Positions 38,861 through 46,247 of a stretch of 64,000 nucleotides of DNA are shown here, piece by piece. Under the pieces are notes generated by a model. It had not been told where the DNA came from. It saw only the letters and a list, made by a program, of their open reading frames with translations, and did not search any database. The stretch is from positions 410,685 to 474,684 of the forward strand of contig NZ_SGWY01000002.1 of NCBI RefSeq assembly GCF_004216665.1, given 5' to 3'. The position numbers and the translations under genes are program-made. Positions within the stretch are counted from its first letter, which is position 1, and the number at the start of each line of letters is the position of its first letter. This DNA comes from Agromyces ramosus. Its GTDB lineage: Bacteria; Actinomycetota; Actinomycetes; Actinomycetales; Microbacteriaceae.

Positions 38861-39633
38861 GCGACCACCGCCGCGAAGCCGGCCGCCCGCTCCATGAGCT
38901 CGGCGGCGCTCGCGTCGCCATCGTGCGCGAGGCGGACGACCTCGCCGACGACGACGACGGCGGGTGAGGTCACTCCGGCCCGTCCGGCGGCGAACACGAT
39001 GTCGGTGAGGTCGCCGACCGTCGTGCGCTGGTCGGCGTGGAAGCCGCGCTCGACGATCGCCACCGGCATCGCGGCCGGCATCCCGAACCGTGCGAGGCCG
39101 GCCGTGAGCGACGGCAGCGAGTTCACGCCCATCAGCACCACGATCGTGCCGCCGAGGCCGGCCAGGTGCTCGAGCTCGGCGTCCGTGAGCGGTGCGTGGC
39201 CCGAGACGACCGTGAACAGGTGGCTGACGCCGCGGTGCGTGAGGGGGATGCCGGCGGCGCCGGGCACCGAGATGGCGCTGGTGACACCGGGGATGACCGC
39301 GACGCGCACGCCCGCACGGTGGCACGCGAGCACCTCCTCGCTGCCGCGGCCGAGCACGTAGGGATCGCCGCCCTTGAGCCGGACGGCGTGGCGTCCGGCG
39401 AGCGCGTGCCCGACCAGCAGCGCCTCGATCTCGTGCTGCGGGATGGCGTGGTGGCCGGGGCGCTTGCCGACGTCGACGAGTTCGGCCGTCGAGGCGTACT
39501 CCGCGAGGGCCTCGTACGGGGCCAGTCGGTCGTAGAGCACGACGTCGGCCGCCTCCAGGGCGCGCACCGCCGCGACCGTGAGGAGGTCGGCTCGGCCGGG
39601 TCCGCCGCCGACGAGGGTCACCCGGCCCGTCAT
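38857..39633 (-). CDS. cobA: Uroporphyrinogen-III C-methyltransferase
   Basis: CobA (SUMT) methylates uroporphyrinogen III at C2 and C7 to give precorrin-2, the first committed step toward siroheme and cobalamin. The 258-residue monofunctional protein shows VTLVGGGPGRADLLTVAA near residue 5, VGKRPGHHAIPQHEIEALL near 62, VRLKGGDPYVLGRGSEE near 88, and PGVTSAISVPGAAGIPLTHR near 113. It is not fused to a CysG dehydrogenase/ferrochelatase. It overlaps nirB on its 5' side (ATGA) and nnaR on its 3' side, so the three are coupled. The product supplies siroheme to NirB. Confidence 0.95.
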   Translation of the reverse strand: MTGRVTLVGGGPGRADLLTVAAVRALEAADVVLYDRLAPYEALAEYASTAELVDVGKRPGHHAIPQHEIEALLVGHALAGRHAVRLKGGDPYVLGRGSEEVLACHRAGVRVAVIPGVTSAISVPGAAGIPLTHRGVSHLFTVVSGHAPLTDAELEHLAGLGGTIVVLMGVNSLPSLTAGLARFGMPAAMPVAIVERGFHADQRTTVGDLTDIVFAAGRAGVTSPAVVVVGEVVRLAHDGDASAAELMERAAGFAAVVA

Positions 39634-42236
39634 GCGCCCGCCCCTCGCACCGGGATGGTGGTTCCGGCGACGAGCACGGCCTCGCCGCGCTCGCGCTCCT
39701 CGGCGGTGGCCGGGCGGAACTGGTCGCGCTCCGGCACTCGCGCGATCGAGGGGTCGGGCGTGTCCGGCGCGTTCACGAAGGAGCGGAACCGGCGGAGGCG
39801 GTCGGGATCGGCGAGCGTCGCCGCCCACTCGTCCTCGTAGGTGTCGACGTGCCGGTCCATCGCCCGCTCCAGCTCGACGGCGAGGCCGAGCGAGTCGTTC
39901 ACGACGACGTCCCGCACGTGGTCGAGTCCGCCCTCGAGGTCCTCGATCCAGCGCGCGGTGCGCTGCAGCCGATCAGCGGTGCGAACGTAGTACATGATGT
40001 AGCGGTCGATGTACCGGAGCAGGGTCTCGTCGTCGAGGTCGCTCGCGAGGAGCTGCGCATGCGCGGGCTGGAAGCCCCCGTTGCCGCCCACGTAGAGGTT
40101 CCAGCCCTGGTCGGTGGCGATCACGCCGACGTCCTTGCCGCGCGCCTCCGCGCACTCGCGGGCGCATCCCGAGACGCCGAACTTCAGCTTGTGCGGTGAG
40201 CGGAGGCCGCGGTAGCGCAGCTCGAGCTGCACGGCCATGGCCACGGAGTCCTGCACGCCGTAGCGGCACCACGTGGAGCCGACGCAGCTCTTCACGTTGC
40301 GCAGCGCCTTGCCGTACGCCTGGCCGGATTCGAACCCGGCGTCGACGAGGCGCTTCCAGATCTCGGGCAGCTGGTCGAGTCGCGCACCGAAGAGGTCGAT
40401 GCGCTGGCCGCCGGTGATCTTCGTGTAGAGCCCGAAGTCGGTGGCCACCTGCGCGATGACCGCCAGCTTCTGCGGCGTGATCTCCCCGGCGGGGATGCGC
40501 GGCACGACCGAGTAGGTGCCGTCCTTCTGCATGTTGGCCATGGCGCGGTCGTTCGTGTCCTGCAGCCCGCCGCGGCCCCCGTCGAGGATGTACGAGCCGT
40601 GCTGGGTGGCGAGGATGGAACCGATGACCGGCTTGCACACGTCGCAGCCGCGGCCGGTGCCCAGGCGGGCGATGATCTCGTCGAAGGAGGTGAGCTCGAG
40701 CACCCGCACGGACTCGAACAGCTCCTGGCGCGAGAGCTCGAAGTGCTCGCAGAGCGCACGCGAGGGCGTGACGCCCGACTTCGTCAGCTCGGCCTCGAGC
40801 AGCTTCTTCACGAGGGGCACGCACGATCCGCACTGGGTGCCGGCGCGCGTGCACGTCTTCAGCGCCCCGAGCTCCGTGCAGCCCTCGGCGTGCTCGTCCC
40901 CGTTCACGGCGTCGCGGATCGTGCCCGCGGTCACGTTGTTGCAGGCGCAGACGAGGGCCGCCGCCGGCAGCTCGTCGCCGGCCGGCGCCTCCATCCCCGA
41001 CGCCGAGAGGTAGGCGGCCGGCTCGCTCGACAGTTGCGTGCCGAGGAGGGGCCGCAGCGAGGCGTACGGCGAGGCGTCGCCCACGAAGATGCCGCCGAGC
41101 AGCGTCTTCGCGTCGTCGGTCATGACGAGCTTCTGGTAGAGGCCGCGGGCGGGGTCGGCGTAGACGATCTCGAGGGCCTGCTCGGTGCGGGCGAGCGCGT
41201 CGCCGAAGCTCGCCACGTCCACGCCCGAGAGCTTCAGCTTGGTGGCGTCGTCGACGCTCGTGAACTCGGCCGCCCCGCCGAGGAGACGGTCGGCGACGAC
41301 CTCGGCCATCGCGTTCGCCGGGGCCACGAGGCCGGTGCACCGGCCCTCGAAGCTCGCGACCTCGCCGATGGCCCAGACGTTCGGGGCGGATGCCGCGCAC
41401 GAGGTGCTGATCGCGACGCCGCCGCGCGGGCCGAGCTCGAGGCCGAGGTCGCGGGCGAGCTCGTCGCGGGGGCTGATGCCGATGGCGAAGACGAGGAGGT
41501 CGGCCGCGATGACGCGGCCGTTCGTGAGCTCCACGCCCACGACGGCGCCGTCCTCGGCGAGGATCGCGGCCGGACGCGTGCCCAGGTGGAGCCCGATGCC
41601 CTGGCCGGCGATGATCCGGCCGAGCGCGCGGCCCGCGCCCTCGTCGAGCTGCGCCGACATGAGCCACCCCCCGGAGTGCACCACCGCGGTGTGCGAGCCG
41701 AGCTTGGCGAGGCCGCCGGCCGCCTCGAGGCCGAGGAGGCCGCCGCCGGCGACGACGACCTGCGCGGGGCGCCCGTGCCGTTCGGCGAGCTCGCGGGTCT
41801 CGGCGACCAAGGCGTCGACGTCGTCGATCGTGCGGTACACCCGGGCGTGCTCGCTGCCCGGGAGCTCGGGGACCGGCGCGCTCGAGCCCGTGGCGAGCAC
41901 GAGCTCGTCCCACGCGAGCACGAGTCCGCCCGAAGTGGTCGCCGTGCGCGCCGCCTCGTCGACCGCCACGACGCGCTCGCCCGTGATGAGCCGGATGTGG
42001 CCGTCGTCCCACATCGAGGTCGGCTCGAGGGTCAGGTCGGTCGCGGCATCCGCGAGCCGGGTGCTCAACGCGACGCGGTCGTAGGGTCGGTGGACCTCCT
42101 CGCCGACGACGGTGACGCGGAGGGCGCGGTCGGTGTCGCGGGCGTGCAGGCTGTCGGCGAGTCGGTGCGCTGCGGGCCCGCCGCCGACGATGACGACGTC
42201 GCGCACACCGGTCGCGGCGTGGGTGGTCTCGGTCAT
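39630..42236 (-). CDS. nirB: Assimilatory nitrite reductase large subunit NirB
   Basis: NirB reduces nitrite to ammonium with NAD(P)H. The 868-residue protein has an FAD/NAD domain (1-410, starting VVIVGGGPAAHRLADSL), a BFD-like [2Fe-2S] domain with CACNN near residue 430 and CGSCVPLVKKLL near 475, a second GRGCDVCKPVIGS, a nitrite/sulfite reductase ferredoxin domain, and the siroheme-[4Fe-4S] motif CVGSTWCRYG near 648 and CARECAEARGKD near 690. All cofactor motifs are intact. GGAGG precedes the ATG at 42236. It is divergent from nirD, with 198 bp between, and heads nirB-cobA-nnaR. Confidence 0.97.
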   Translation of the reverse strand: MTETTHAATGVRDVVIVGGGPAAHRLADSLHARDTDRALRVTVVGEEVHRPYDRVALSTRLADAATDLTLEPTSMWDDGHIRLITGERVVAVDEAARTATTSGGLVLAWDELVLATGSSAPVPELPGSEHARVYRTIDDVDALVAETRELAERHGRPAQVVVAGGGLLGLEAAGGLAKLGSHTAVVHSGGWLMSAQLDEGAGRALGRIIAGQGIGLHLGTRPAAILAEDGAVVGVELTNGRVIAADLLVFAIGISPRDELARDLGLELGPRGGVAISTSCAASAPNVWAIGEVASFEGRCTGLVAPANAMAEVVADRLLGGAAEFTSVDDATKLKLSGVDVASFGDALARTEQALEIVYADPARGLYQKLVMTDDAKTLLGGIFVGDASPYASLRPLLGTQLSSEPAAYLSASGMEAPAGDELPAAALVCACNNVTAGTIRDAVNGDEHAEGCTELGALKTCTRAGTQCGSCVPLVKKLLEAELTKSGVTPSRALCEHFELSRQELFESVRVLELTSFDEIIARLGTGRGCDVCKPVIGSILATQHGSYILDGGRGGLQDTNDRAMANMQKDGTYSVVPRIPAGEITPQKLAVIAQVATDFGLYTKITGGQRIDLFGARLDQLPEIWKRLVDAGFESGQAYGKALRNVKSCVGSTWCRYGVQDSVAMAVQLELRYRGLRSPHKLKFGVSGCARECAEARGKDVGVIATDQGWNLYVGGNGGFQPAHAQLLASDLDDETLLRYIDRYIMYYVRTADRLQRTARWIEDLEGGLDHVRDVVVNDSLGLAVELERAMDRHVDTYEDEWAATLADPDRLRRFRSFVNAPDTPDPSIARVPERDQFRPATAEERERGEAVLVAGTTIPVRGAGA

Positions 42237-42263
42237 GCTGCCTCCGGGGCTCGGTTGCAGGCG

Positions 42264-42317
42264 AGCGTACGACCGGGCGGTTTCGGCCCTGTTACGTCGA
42301 CGTAACCGCGGTGGCAC
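42264..42317 (-). promoter_or_regulatory. GlnR-type box and -10 of the nirB operon
   Basis: On the minus strand: GTGCC-n6-GTTAC-n6-GTAAC-n6-GAAAC (42317-42280), then 10 bp, then TACGCT (42269-42264). GTAAC-n6-GAAAC is a perfect a-b pair of the GlnR consensus. The central GTTACGTCGACGTAAC (42291-42306) is a perfect 16-bp palindrome. Initiation near 42257 leaves a 21-nt leader holding GGAGG. Confidence 0.75.
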
Positions 42318-42355
42318 GCGAACGCACGTCGGCTCCGACGGGATGTGAGGCGGGT

Positions 42356-42409
42356 TTCACCTCGGGGAAACACCCGGATGCCGCAGGGGAAACACCCGGG
42401 ACGTAGTGT
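42356..42409 (+). promoter_or_regulatory. GlnR-type box and -10 of nirD
   Basis: TTCAC-CTCGGG-GAAAC-ACCCGG-ATGCC-GCAGGG-GAAAC (42356-42393), then 10 bp, then TAGTGT (42404-42409). Spacing is identical to the other nitrate-island promoters. Initiation near 42416 leaves a short leader with AAAGGAG before nirD. Confidence 0.75.
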
Positions 42410-42434
42410 CGAGCACACGACGAAAGGAGCCGTG

Positions 42435-42785
42435 ATGCCGCCGACCATCGAGATGACCACGACCTGGGAGCGCACCTGCGAGGTCGACGACCTCGAGCCC
42501 GGATGGGGCGAGGTGGCCCTGCTGGGCGCACGCCAGGTCGCCCTCGTGCGGTTCGCCGACGACGAGGTGTACGCGGTGGACCACCACGACCCGCACACCG
42601 GCGCGCCCGTGATGGCGCGGGGGATCATCGGCTCGCGCGGCGACCGCCCCACGATCGCCTCGCCGCTGCACAAGGAGGTCTACGACCTCGGCACCGGCGA
42701 GTGCTTCACCGACGGGTCGCTCGCGCTCCGCACCTATCGCACGCGCATCGTGGGCGGCATGATCGAGGTGGAGCTCGACGGATGA
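42435..42785 (+). CDS. nirD: Nitrite reductase small subunit NirD
   Basis: A 116-residue Rieske-like domain of the NirD family (WERTCEVDDLEPGWGEVALL near residue 8, VYAVDHHDPHTGAPVMARG near 42, ASPLHKEVYDLGTGECF near 75). The Rieske Cys/His cluster ligands are absent, as usual for NirD, so it is a structural subunit of NirB. The ATG has AAAGGAG 4 nt upstream. It is divergent from nirB and overlaps the following chelatase as ATGA. Both units share one regulatory region with two opposed GlnR-type boxes. Confidence 0.93.
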   Translation: MPPTIEMTTTWERTCEVDDLEPGWGEVALLGARQVALVRFADDEVYAVDHHDPHTGAPVMARGIIGSRGDRPTIASPLHKEVYDLGTGECFTDGSLALRTYRTRIVGGMIEVELDG

Positions 42786-43501
42786 CCCGCGCGCCCGCGG
42801 TCGTCGCGGCGTCGCACGGAACGTCCTCGGCCGACGGCCGCGCGGCCGTCGCCGCCCTGGTCGACGCGGTGCGACGAGCGGTGCCGCGGGTGATGGTCGA
42901 GGACGCGTTCGTCGACGTGCAGCAGCCCGACGTGGCATCCGTGCTCGACCGCCTCGGCGACCGGCACGCGGCGGTGGTCCTGCCGCTGCTGCTCTCCCCG
43001 GGCTACCACGTGCACGTCGACCTGGTTCGCGAGGTGGCGCAGGCGGGCGGTGCGCCCCTCCTCGGGGCGGCCCTCGGACCCGACGACCGCCTCGTCGAGG
43101 TGCTCGCCGAGCGGCTGGCGGAGGCCGGCCTGCGCGGCGACGACCGGGTGGTGCTGGCCGCGGCCGGCTCGAGCGACATGCGGGCCGTCGACGACTGCCG
43201 CATCGTCGGCCGCCGGCTCGCGGGTCGCCTCGGCCGCCCCGTGGCGGTCGGGTTCCTGTCGGCGGCACGGCCCGGCCTGCGAGACGCGATCGCGCGCACT
43301 CGCGCGACGCATCCGGTGTCGCGGGTCGTCGTCTCGAGCTACCTGCTCGCGCCCGGGTACTTCCACGACCTCGCGATCGCGGCGGGCGGTGACGCGACGA
43401 CCGCGCCGGTCCTCCGAGCGGATGCCGCGCCGCCCGCGTCGCTCGTCGCACTCGTGCTCGACCGCTACGCGGAGGCGCTGGCGGTCAGCCGCGCTGCGTG
43501 A
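42782..43501 (+). CDS. Sirohydrochlorin chelatase-like protein (CbiX/SirB family), copy 2
   Basis: The 239-residue product has two CbiX-type halves: VVAASHGTSSADGRAAVAAL near residue 6, VVLPLLLSPGYHVHVDLV near 65, and SSYLLAPGYFHDLAIAA near 185. It is a paralog of copy 1 at 31668, differing at many positions but with the same HGT/HGA and GYHVHVD/GFHVRTG metal-site motifs. It overlaps nirD (ATGA), so it is made together with the nitrite reductase that needs siroheme. The 3' end overlaps the convergent map gene by 17 bp. Confidence 0.84.
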   Translation: MTRAPAVVAASHGTSSADGRAAVAALVDAVRRAVPRVMVEDAFVDVQQPDVASVLDRLGDRHAAVVLPLLLSPGYHVHVDLVREVAQAGGAPLLGAALGPDDRLVEVLAERLAEAGLRGDDRVVLAAAGSSDMRAVDDCRIVGRRLAGRLGRPVAVGFLSAARPGLRDAIARTRATHPVSRVVVSSYLLAPGYFHDLAIAAGGDATTAPVLRADAAPPASLVALVLDRYAEALAVSRAA

Positions 43502-44258
43502 GGACGATCGGATCGCCCTCGGTGACGGCGATCGTGTGCTCGGAGTGCGCCCCTCGCGAGCCGTCGGCGCTGCGCAGCGTCCACCCGTCGGGATCGGTGA
43601 AGATCCGGTCGGTCGTCTCGAGGAACCACGGCTCGATCGCGATGACGAGACCGGGCCGCAGCGGCAGGCCCCGACCGGGACGCCCGTTGTTGGGCACGTG
43701 CGGGTCACCGTGCATCGTGCGCCCGACGCCGTGCCCGCCGAAATCGGTGTTGATCGAGTAGCCCTCGGCCTTCGCCACGTCGGCGATGGCACGCGAGATG
43801 TCGCCGATGCGATGGCCGGGCCGTGCGGCGGCGATGCCAGCGTCGAGCGCACGGCGGGTCGTGTCGATGAGGCGCAGGTCCTCGTCGCGGGGCGTGCCGA
43901 CGACCACCGAGATCGCGGAGTCCGCGACCCAGCCGTCGACGGCCGCCGCGAAGTCGAGGCTCAGCAGGTCGCCGTCGCGCAGCCGGTAGTCGTGGGGGAG
44001 TCCGTGCAGCACCGCGTCGTTGACCGAGGTGCAGAGGACCTTCCCGAAGGGGCTCCCGCCGAACGACGGGTGGTAGTCCAGGTAGCAGCTCTCGGCTCCG
44101 GCGGAGCGGATCATCCGGTGCGCCAGGGCGTCGAGCTCGAGCAGGTTCACGCCCACCGCGGCCGCCTTCGCGGTCGCCTCCAGCACGCTCGCGACGAAGC
44201 GGCCCGCAGGCCGCATCTGCTCGATCTCCGCCGGGGTCCTCAGTTCGATCACGCTCAT
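43485..44258 (-). CDS. map: Methionine aminopeptidase type I
   Basis: MAP removes N-terminal Met from nascent proteins. The 257-residue enzyme has the five metal ligands in context: two Asp in SLDFAAAVDGWVADSAIS near residues 95-110, His in GHGVGRTMHGDPHVPNN near 167, Glu in VIAIEPWF near 200, and Glu in AHSEHTIAVTEGD near 235. The ATG at 44258 follows GGAAGGG; an upstream ATG at 44273 is possible. Its 3' end overlaps the chelatase copy 2. In many actinobacteria a second map is found near the secY operon, so this may be one of two. Confidence 0.93.
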   Translation of the reverse strand: MSVIELRTPAEIEQMRPAGRFVASVLEATAKAAAVGVNLLELDALAHRMIRSAGAESCYLDYHPSFGGSPFGKVLCTSVNDAVLHGLPHDYRLRDGDLLSLDFAAAVDGWVADSAISVVVGTPRDEDLRLIDTTRRALDAGIAAARPGHRIGDISRAIADVAKAEGYSINTDFGGHGVGRTMHGDPHVPNNGRPGRGLPLRPGLVIAIEPWFLETTDRIFTDPDGWTLRSADGSRGAHSEHTIAVTEGDPIVLTQRG

Positions 44259-44326
44259 CCCTTCCGAGTCCATTCTGTCGGGTCCGCCCTGAGTGAACAC
44301 CCGGTCCGCGTGCAGCGGCGCAGCGT

Positions 44327-44338
44327 TACGCTGTGGGC
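44327..44338 (+). promoter_or_regulatory. Leaderless promoter element
   Basis: TACGCT (44327-44332), then 6 nt, then ATG 44339. The hexamer and spacing match coaD, recG and ftsY. No Shine-Dalgarno is present. Confidence 0.45.
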
Positions 44339-44860
44339 ATGCTGATCCGGCGTGCGTTCCTCAGGTGGCTGGTCGCGGCGGTCGTCGTACTGCCGATCTG
44401 GCTCGCGGTGGGCTGGGCGATCTTCGGAGGCGGAGGCTGGGGCACCTTGGGCCTCATCATCACCGTGCCGATCGCGTTCATCGCCCTCGGCATCGTCGCC
44501 CTGCTCGTGTGGGCCCGCCCGACGGTGCGTGCCGAGCGTGCCGTCTCGTGGACCGACGTCGGCGTGGTCGGCGCGTGGCATGCCTCGATCATCGGCATCG
44601 GCTTCTACGGCCAGGGGTCGACCTTCTTCGGCGTGGCCGCGATCCTGCTCGCGATCGCCGCGTTCTGGGTGGCGATCTGGCAGCTCGTCTCCGACGGCGC
44701 GCGACGGGTGCAGGCCACGATGTCCGAGTTCGAGCGGATCGCCGCCCAGCAGGCGGGTTCGCCGGTTCGGCCCGACGCCCAGGGCGAGATGCCCGCACGA
44801 CGCCCTCCCTTCGACGACGGCGACGGCGAGGTCATCATCGTGCGCGAGGTGCGCGACTGA
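44339..44860 (+). CDS. Small integral membrane protein of unknown function
   Basis: The 173-residue product has about four hydrophobic helices (roughly residues 10-30, 35-55, 75-93 and 95-115), then a polar, partly helical cytoplasmic tail with Pro and Asp runs ending [12 protein letters not shown] do not recognise a family. The ATG at 44339 is preferred over GTG 44333 because it lies 6 nt after TACGCT. Its gene stands between map and rplS. The 199 bp after it hold the rplS promoter and leader. Confidence 0.7.
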   Translation: MLIRRAFLRWLVAAVVVLPIWLAVGWAIFGGGGWGTLGLIITVPIAFIALGIVALLVWARPTVRAERAVSWTDVGVVGAWHASIIGIGFYGQGSTFFGVAAILLAIAAFWVAIWQLVSDGARRVQATMSEFERIAAQQAGSPVRPDAQGEMPARRPPFDDGDGEVIIVREVRD

Positions 44861-44899
44861 CGCTGCGGACGGGTGCCCCGAGGCATCCGTCGCCTCGCT

Positions 44900-44942
44900 T
44901 TGGCGCGCAGCGCCGCGGCATGGCACAATAGAGGATTGTGCC
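44900..44942 (+). promoter_or_regulatory. rplS promoter with overlapping inverted repeat
   Basis: TTGGCG (44900-44905), 18 bp, CACAAT (44924-44929) form a plausible -35/-10 pair. The -10 lies in GGCACAAT-AGAGG-ATTGTGCC (44922-44942), perfect 8-bp arms. Initiation near 44936 leaves a 124-nt leader before L19, unusually long for this window. Confidence 0.5.
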
Positions 44943-45059
44943 GCCGCAGGACTCTGCCTCCGGGGAGTACGCACCGCGCGAATGATCGCGCAGGCGGCAC
45001 CGGACACTTCCATCATTGATCCGCGTTCGACCGGTGGCGGGCGCAGAGAGCGAACCATC

Positions 45060-45407
45060 ATGCACATCCTCGACCATGTCGACGCCGCGAGCCTGAGGTC
45101 GGACATCCCCGACTTCCGCCCCGGCGACACCGTCAAGGTGCACGTCAACATCATCGAAGGCACGCGCTCGCGCATCCAGGTCTTCCAGGGCGTCGTCATC
45201 GGCCGCCAGGGTGAGGGCGTGCGCGAGACCTTCACGGTCCGCAAGGTCAGCTTCCAGGTCGGCGTCGAGCGCAAGTTCCCGGTGCACTCGCCGGTCATCG
45301 ACCACATCGAGGTCGTCACCCGCGGTGACGTCCGTCGCGCGAAGCTGTACTACCTGCGCAAGCTCCGCGGCAAGAAGGCCAAGATCAAGGAGAAGCGCGA
45401 CAGCTGA
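45060..45407 (+). CDS. rplS: 50S ribosomal protein L19
   Basis: L19 sits at the 30S/50S interface. The 115-residue protein has the family core [20 protein letters not shown] near residue 20 and [17 protein letters not shown] near 88, ending [11 protein letters not shown]. The length is normal. The start ATG at 45060 is preceded by GAGAGCGAACC. In most actinobacteria rplS follows trmD directly; here 13.5 kb separates them. A promoter and a long leader sit upstream; a 15-bp stem-loop follows. Confidence 0.97.
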   Translation: MHILDHVDAASLRSDIPDFRPGDTVKVHVNIIEGTRSRIQVFQGVVIGRQGEGVRETFTVRKVSFQVGVERKFPVHSPVIDHIEVVTRGDVRRAKLYYLRKLRGKKAKIKEKRDS

Positions 45408-45454
45408 TCCCACGTGGCGTGACGCCCGCGCGTCGCGAGCGGCACGTCATCGAA

Positions 45455-45491
45455 CCGAGCTCCCCACCCCTAGACTGGGTGGGGAGCTCGG
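45455..45491. terminator. 15-bp stem-loop after rplS, with the lepB -10 in its loop
   Basis: CCGAGCTCCCCACCC, loop CTAGACT, GGGTGGGGAGCTCGG: perfect 15-bp arms. There is no U-tract, as in many high-GC terminators. The loop contains TAGACT (45471-45476), the best -10 for lepB, so terminator and promoter overlap. Confidence 0.6.
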
Positions 45492-45499
45492 GCGGTTAA

Positions 45500-46246
45500 A
45501 TGACAGAAGAAATCAGTACCACGCGGACAGAGCGCGCGGGCTCGGCGTCGGCACGCAGAAAACGCAGCACGCTGCTGTTCCTTCGCGACCTGCTCGTCAT
45601 CTTCGTGGTGGCCGTGCTCGTCTCGTTCCTCATCAAGACGTTCCTCATCCGGTCGTTCTTCATCCCGTCGCAGTCGATGGAGCAGACCCTGGTGATGGAC
45701 GACCGGATCATCGTGAACCAGCTGGTGCCCGAGGTGAGCCCGATCGAGCGCGGCGACGTCGTCGTCTTCAAGGATCCGGGCGGATGGCTCCCCGCGCGCG
45801 CCGAGACGGTGCAGCCCCCGCTGATCGCCGCGATCGACTGGTTCTTCGCGTTCGTCGGCCTCTCGGCGCCCGACTCCAACGACCACCTCGTCAAGCGGGT
45901 CATCGGCCTGCCCGGCGACCACGTGGTCTGCTGCAACGCCCTCGGACAGATGAGCGTCAACGGCGTTCCCCTCGACGAGCCCTACGTCGCGCTGCCGCCG
46001 GGTGAGACGAAGGTCTCGCGCGACGACTTCGACCAGGTCGTGCCCGACGACTCGCTCTGGGTGATGGGCGACAACCGCTACAACTCCAAGGACTCCCGCT
46101 ACAACGGCGAGACGCCGCTCAAGGGCTTCGTGCCCGTCGACAACGTCGTCGGGCGCGCATTCGTGGTGAGCTGGCCGATCAGCCACTGGGCATGGCTCGG
46201 CAACTACCCCGAGGTGTACGAGGGCGTCGACGAGGGGTCGGGCTGA
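45500..46246 (+). CDS. lepB: Signal peptidase I
   Basis: LepB cleaves signal peptides of secreted proteins. The 248-residue protein has one N-terminal membrane helix (about 28-50), the catalytic serine S59 in IPSQSMEQTL, and the catalytic lysine K132 in HLVKRVIGLPGDHV; box E MGDNRYNSKDSRY lies near residue 188. Only one transmembrane helix is evident, the usual Gram-positive form. No Shine-Dalgarno is clear; TAGACT at 45471 may be the -10, giving a leader of about 16 nt. The gene is followed at 1 bp by rnhB. Confidence 0.97.
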   Translation: MTEEISTTRTERAGSASARRKRSTLLFLRDLLVIFVVAVLVSFLIKTFLIRSFFIPSQSMEQTLVMDDRIIVNQLVPEVSPIERGDVVVFKDPGGWLPARAETVQPPLIAAIDWFFAFVGLSAPDSNDHLVKRVIGLPGDHVVCCNALGQMSVNGVPLDEPYVALPPGETKVSRDDFDQVVPDDSLWVMGDNRYNSKDSRYNGETPLKGFVPVDNVVGRAFVVSWPISHWAWLGNYPEVYEGVDEGSG

Positions 46247-46247
46247 G

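Noticed and set aside
34068..38921. A 1,617-codon open frame on the minus strand
   Set aside because: It is the nasC frame left open through the narK and nnaR genes by high GC. Only residues from 36179 onward show protein-like motifs, and the other parts overlap genuine genes in other frames.
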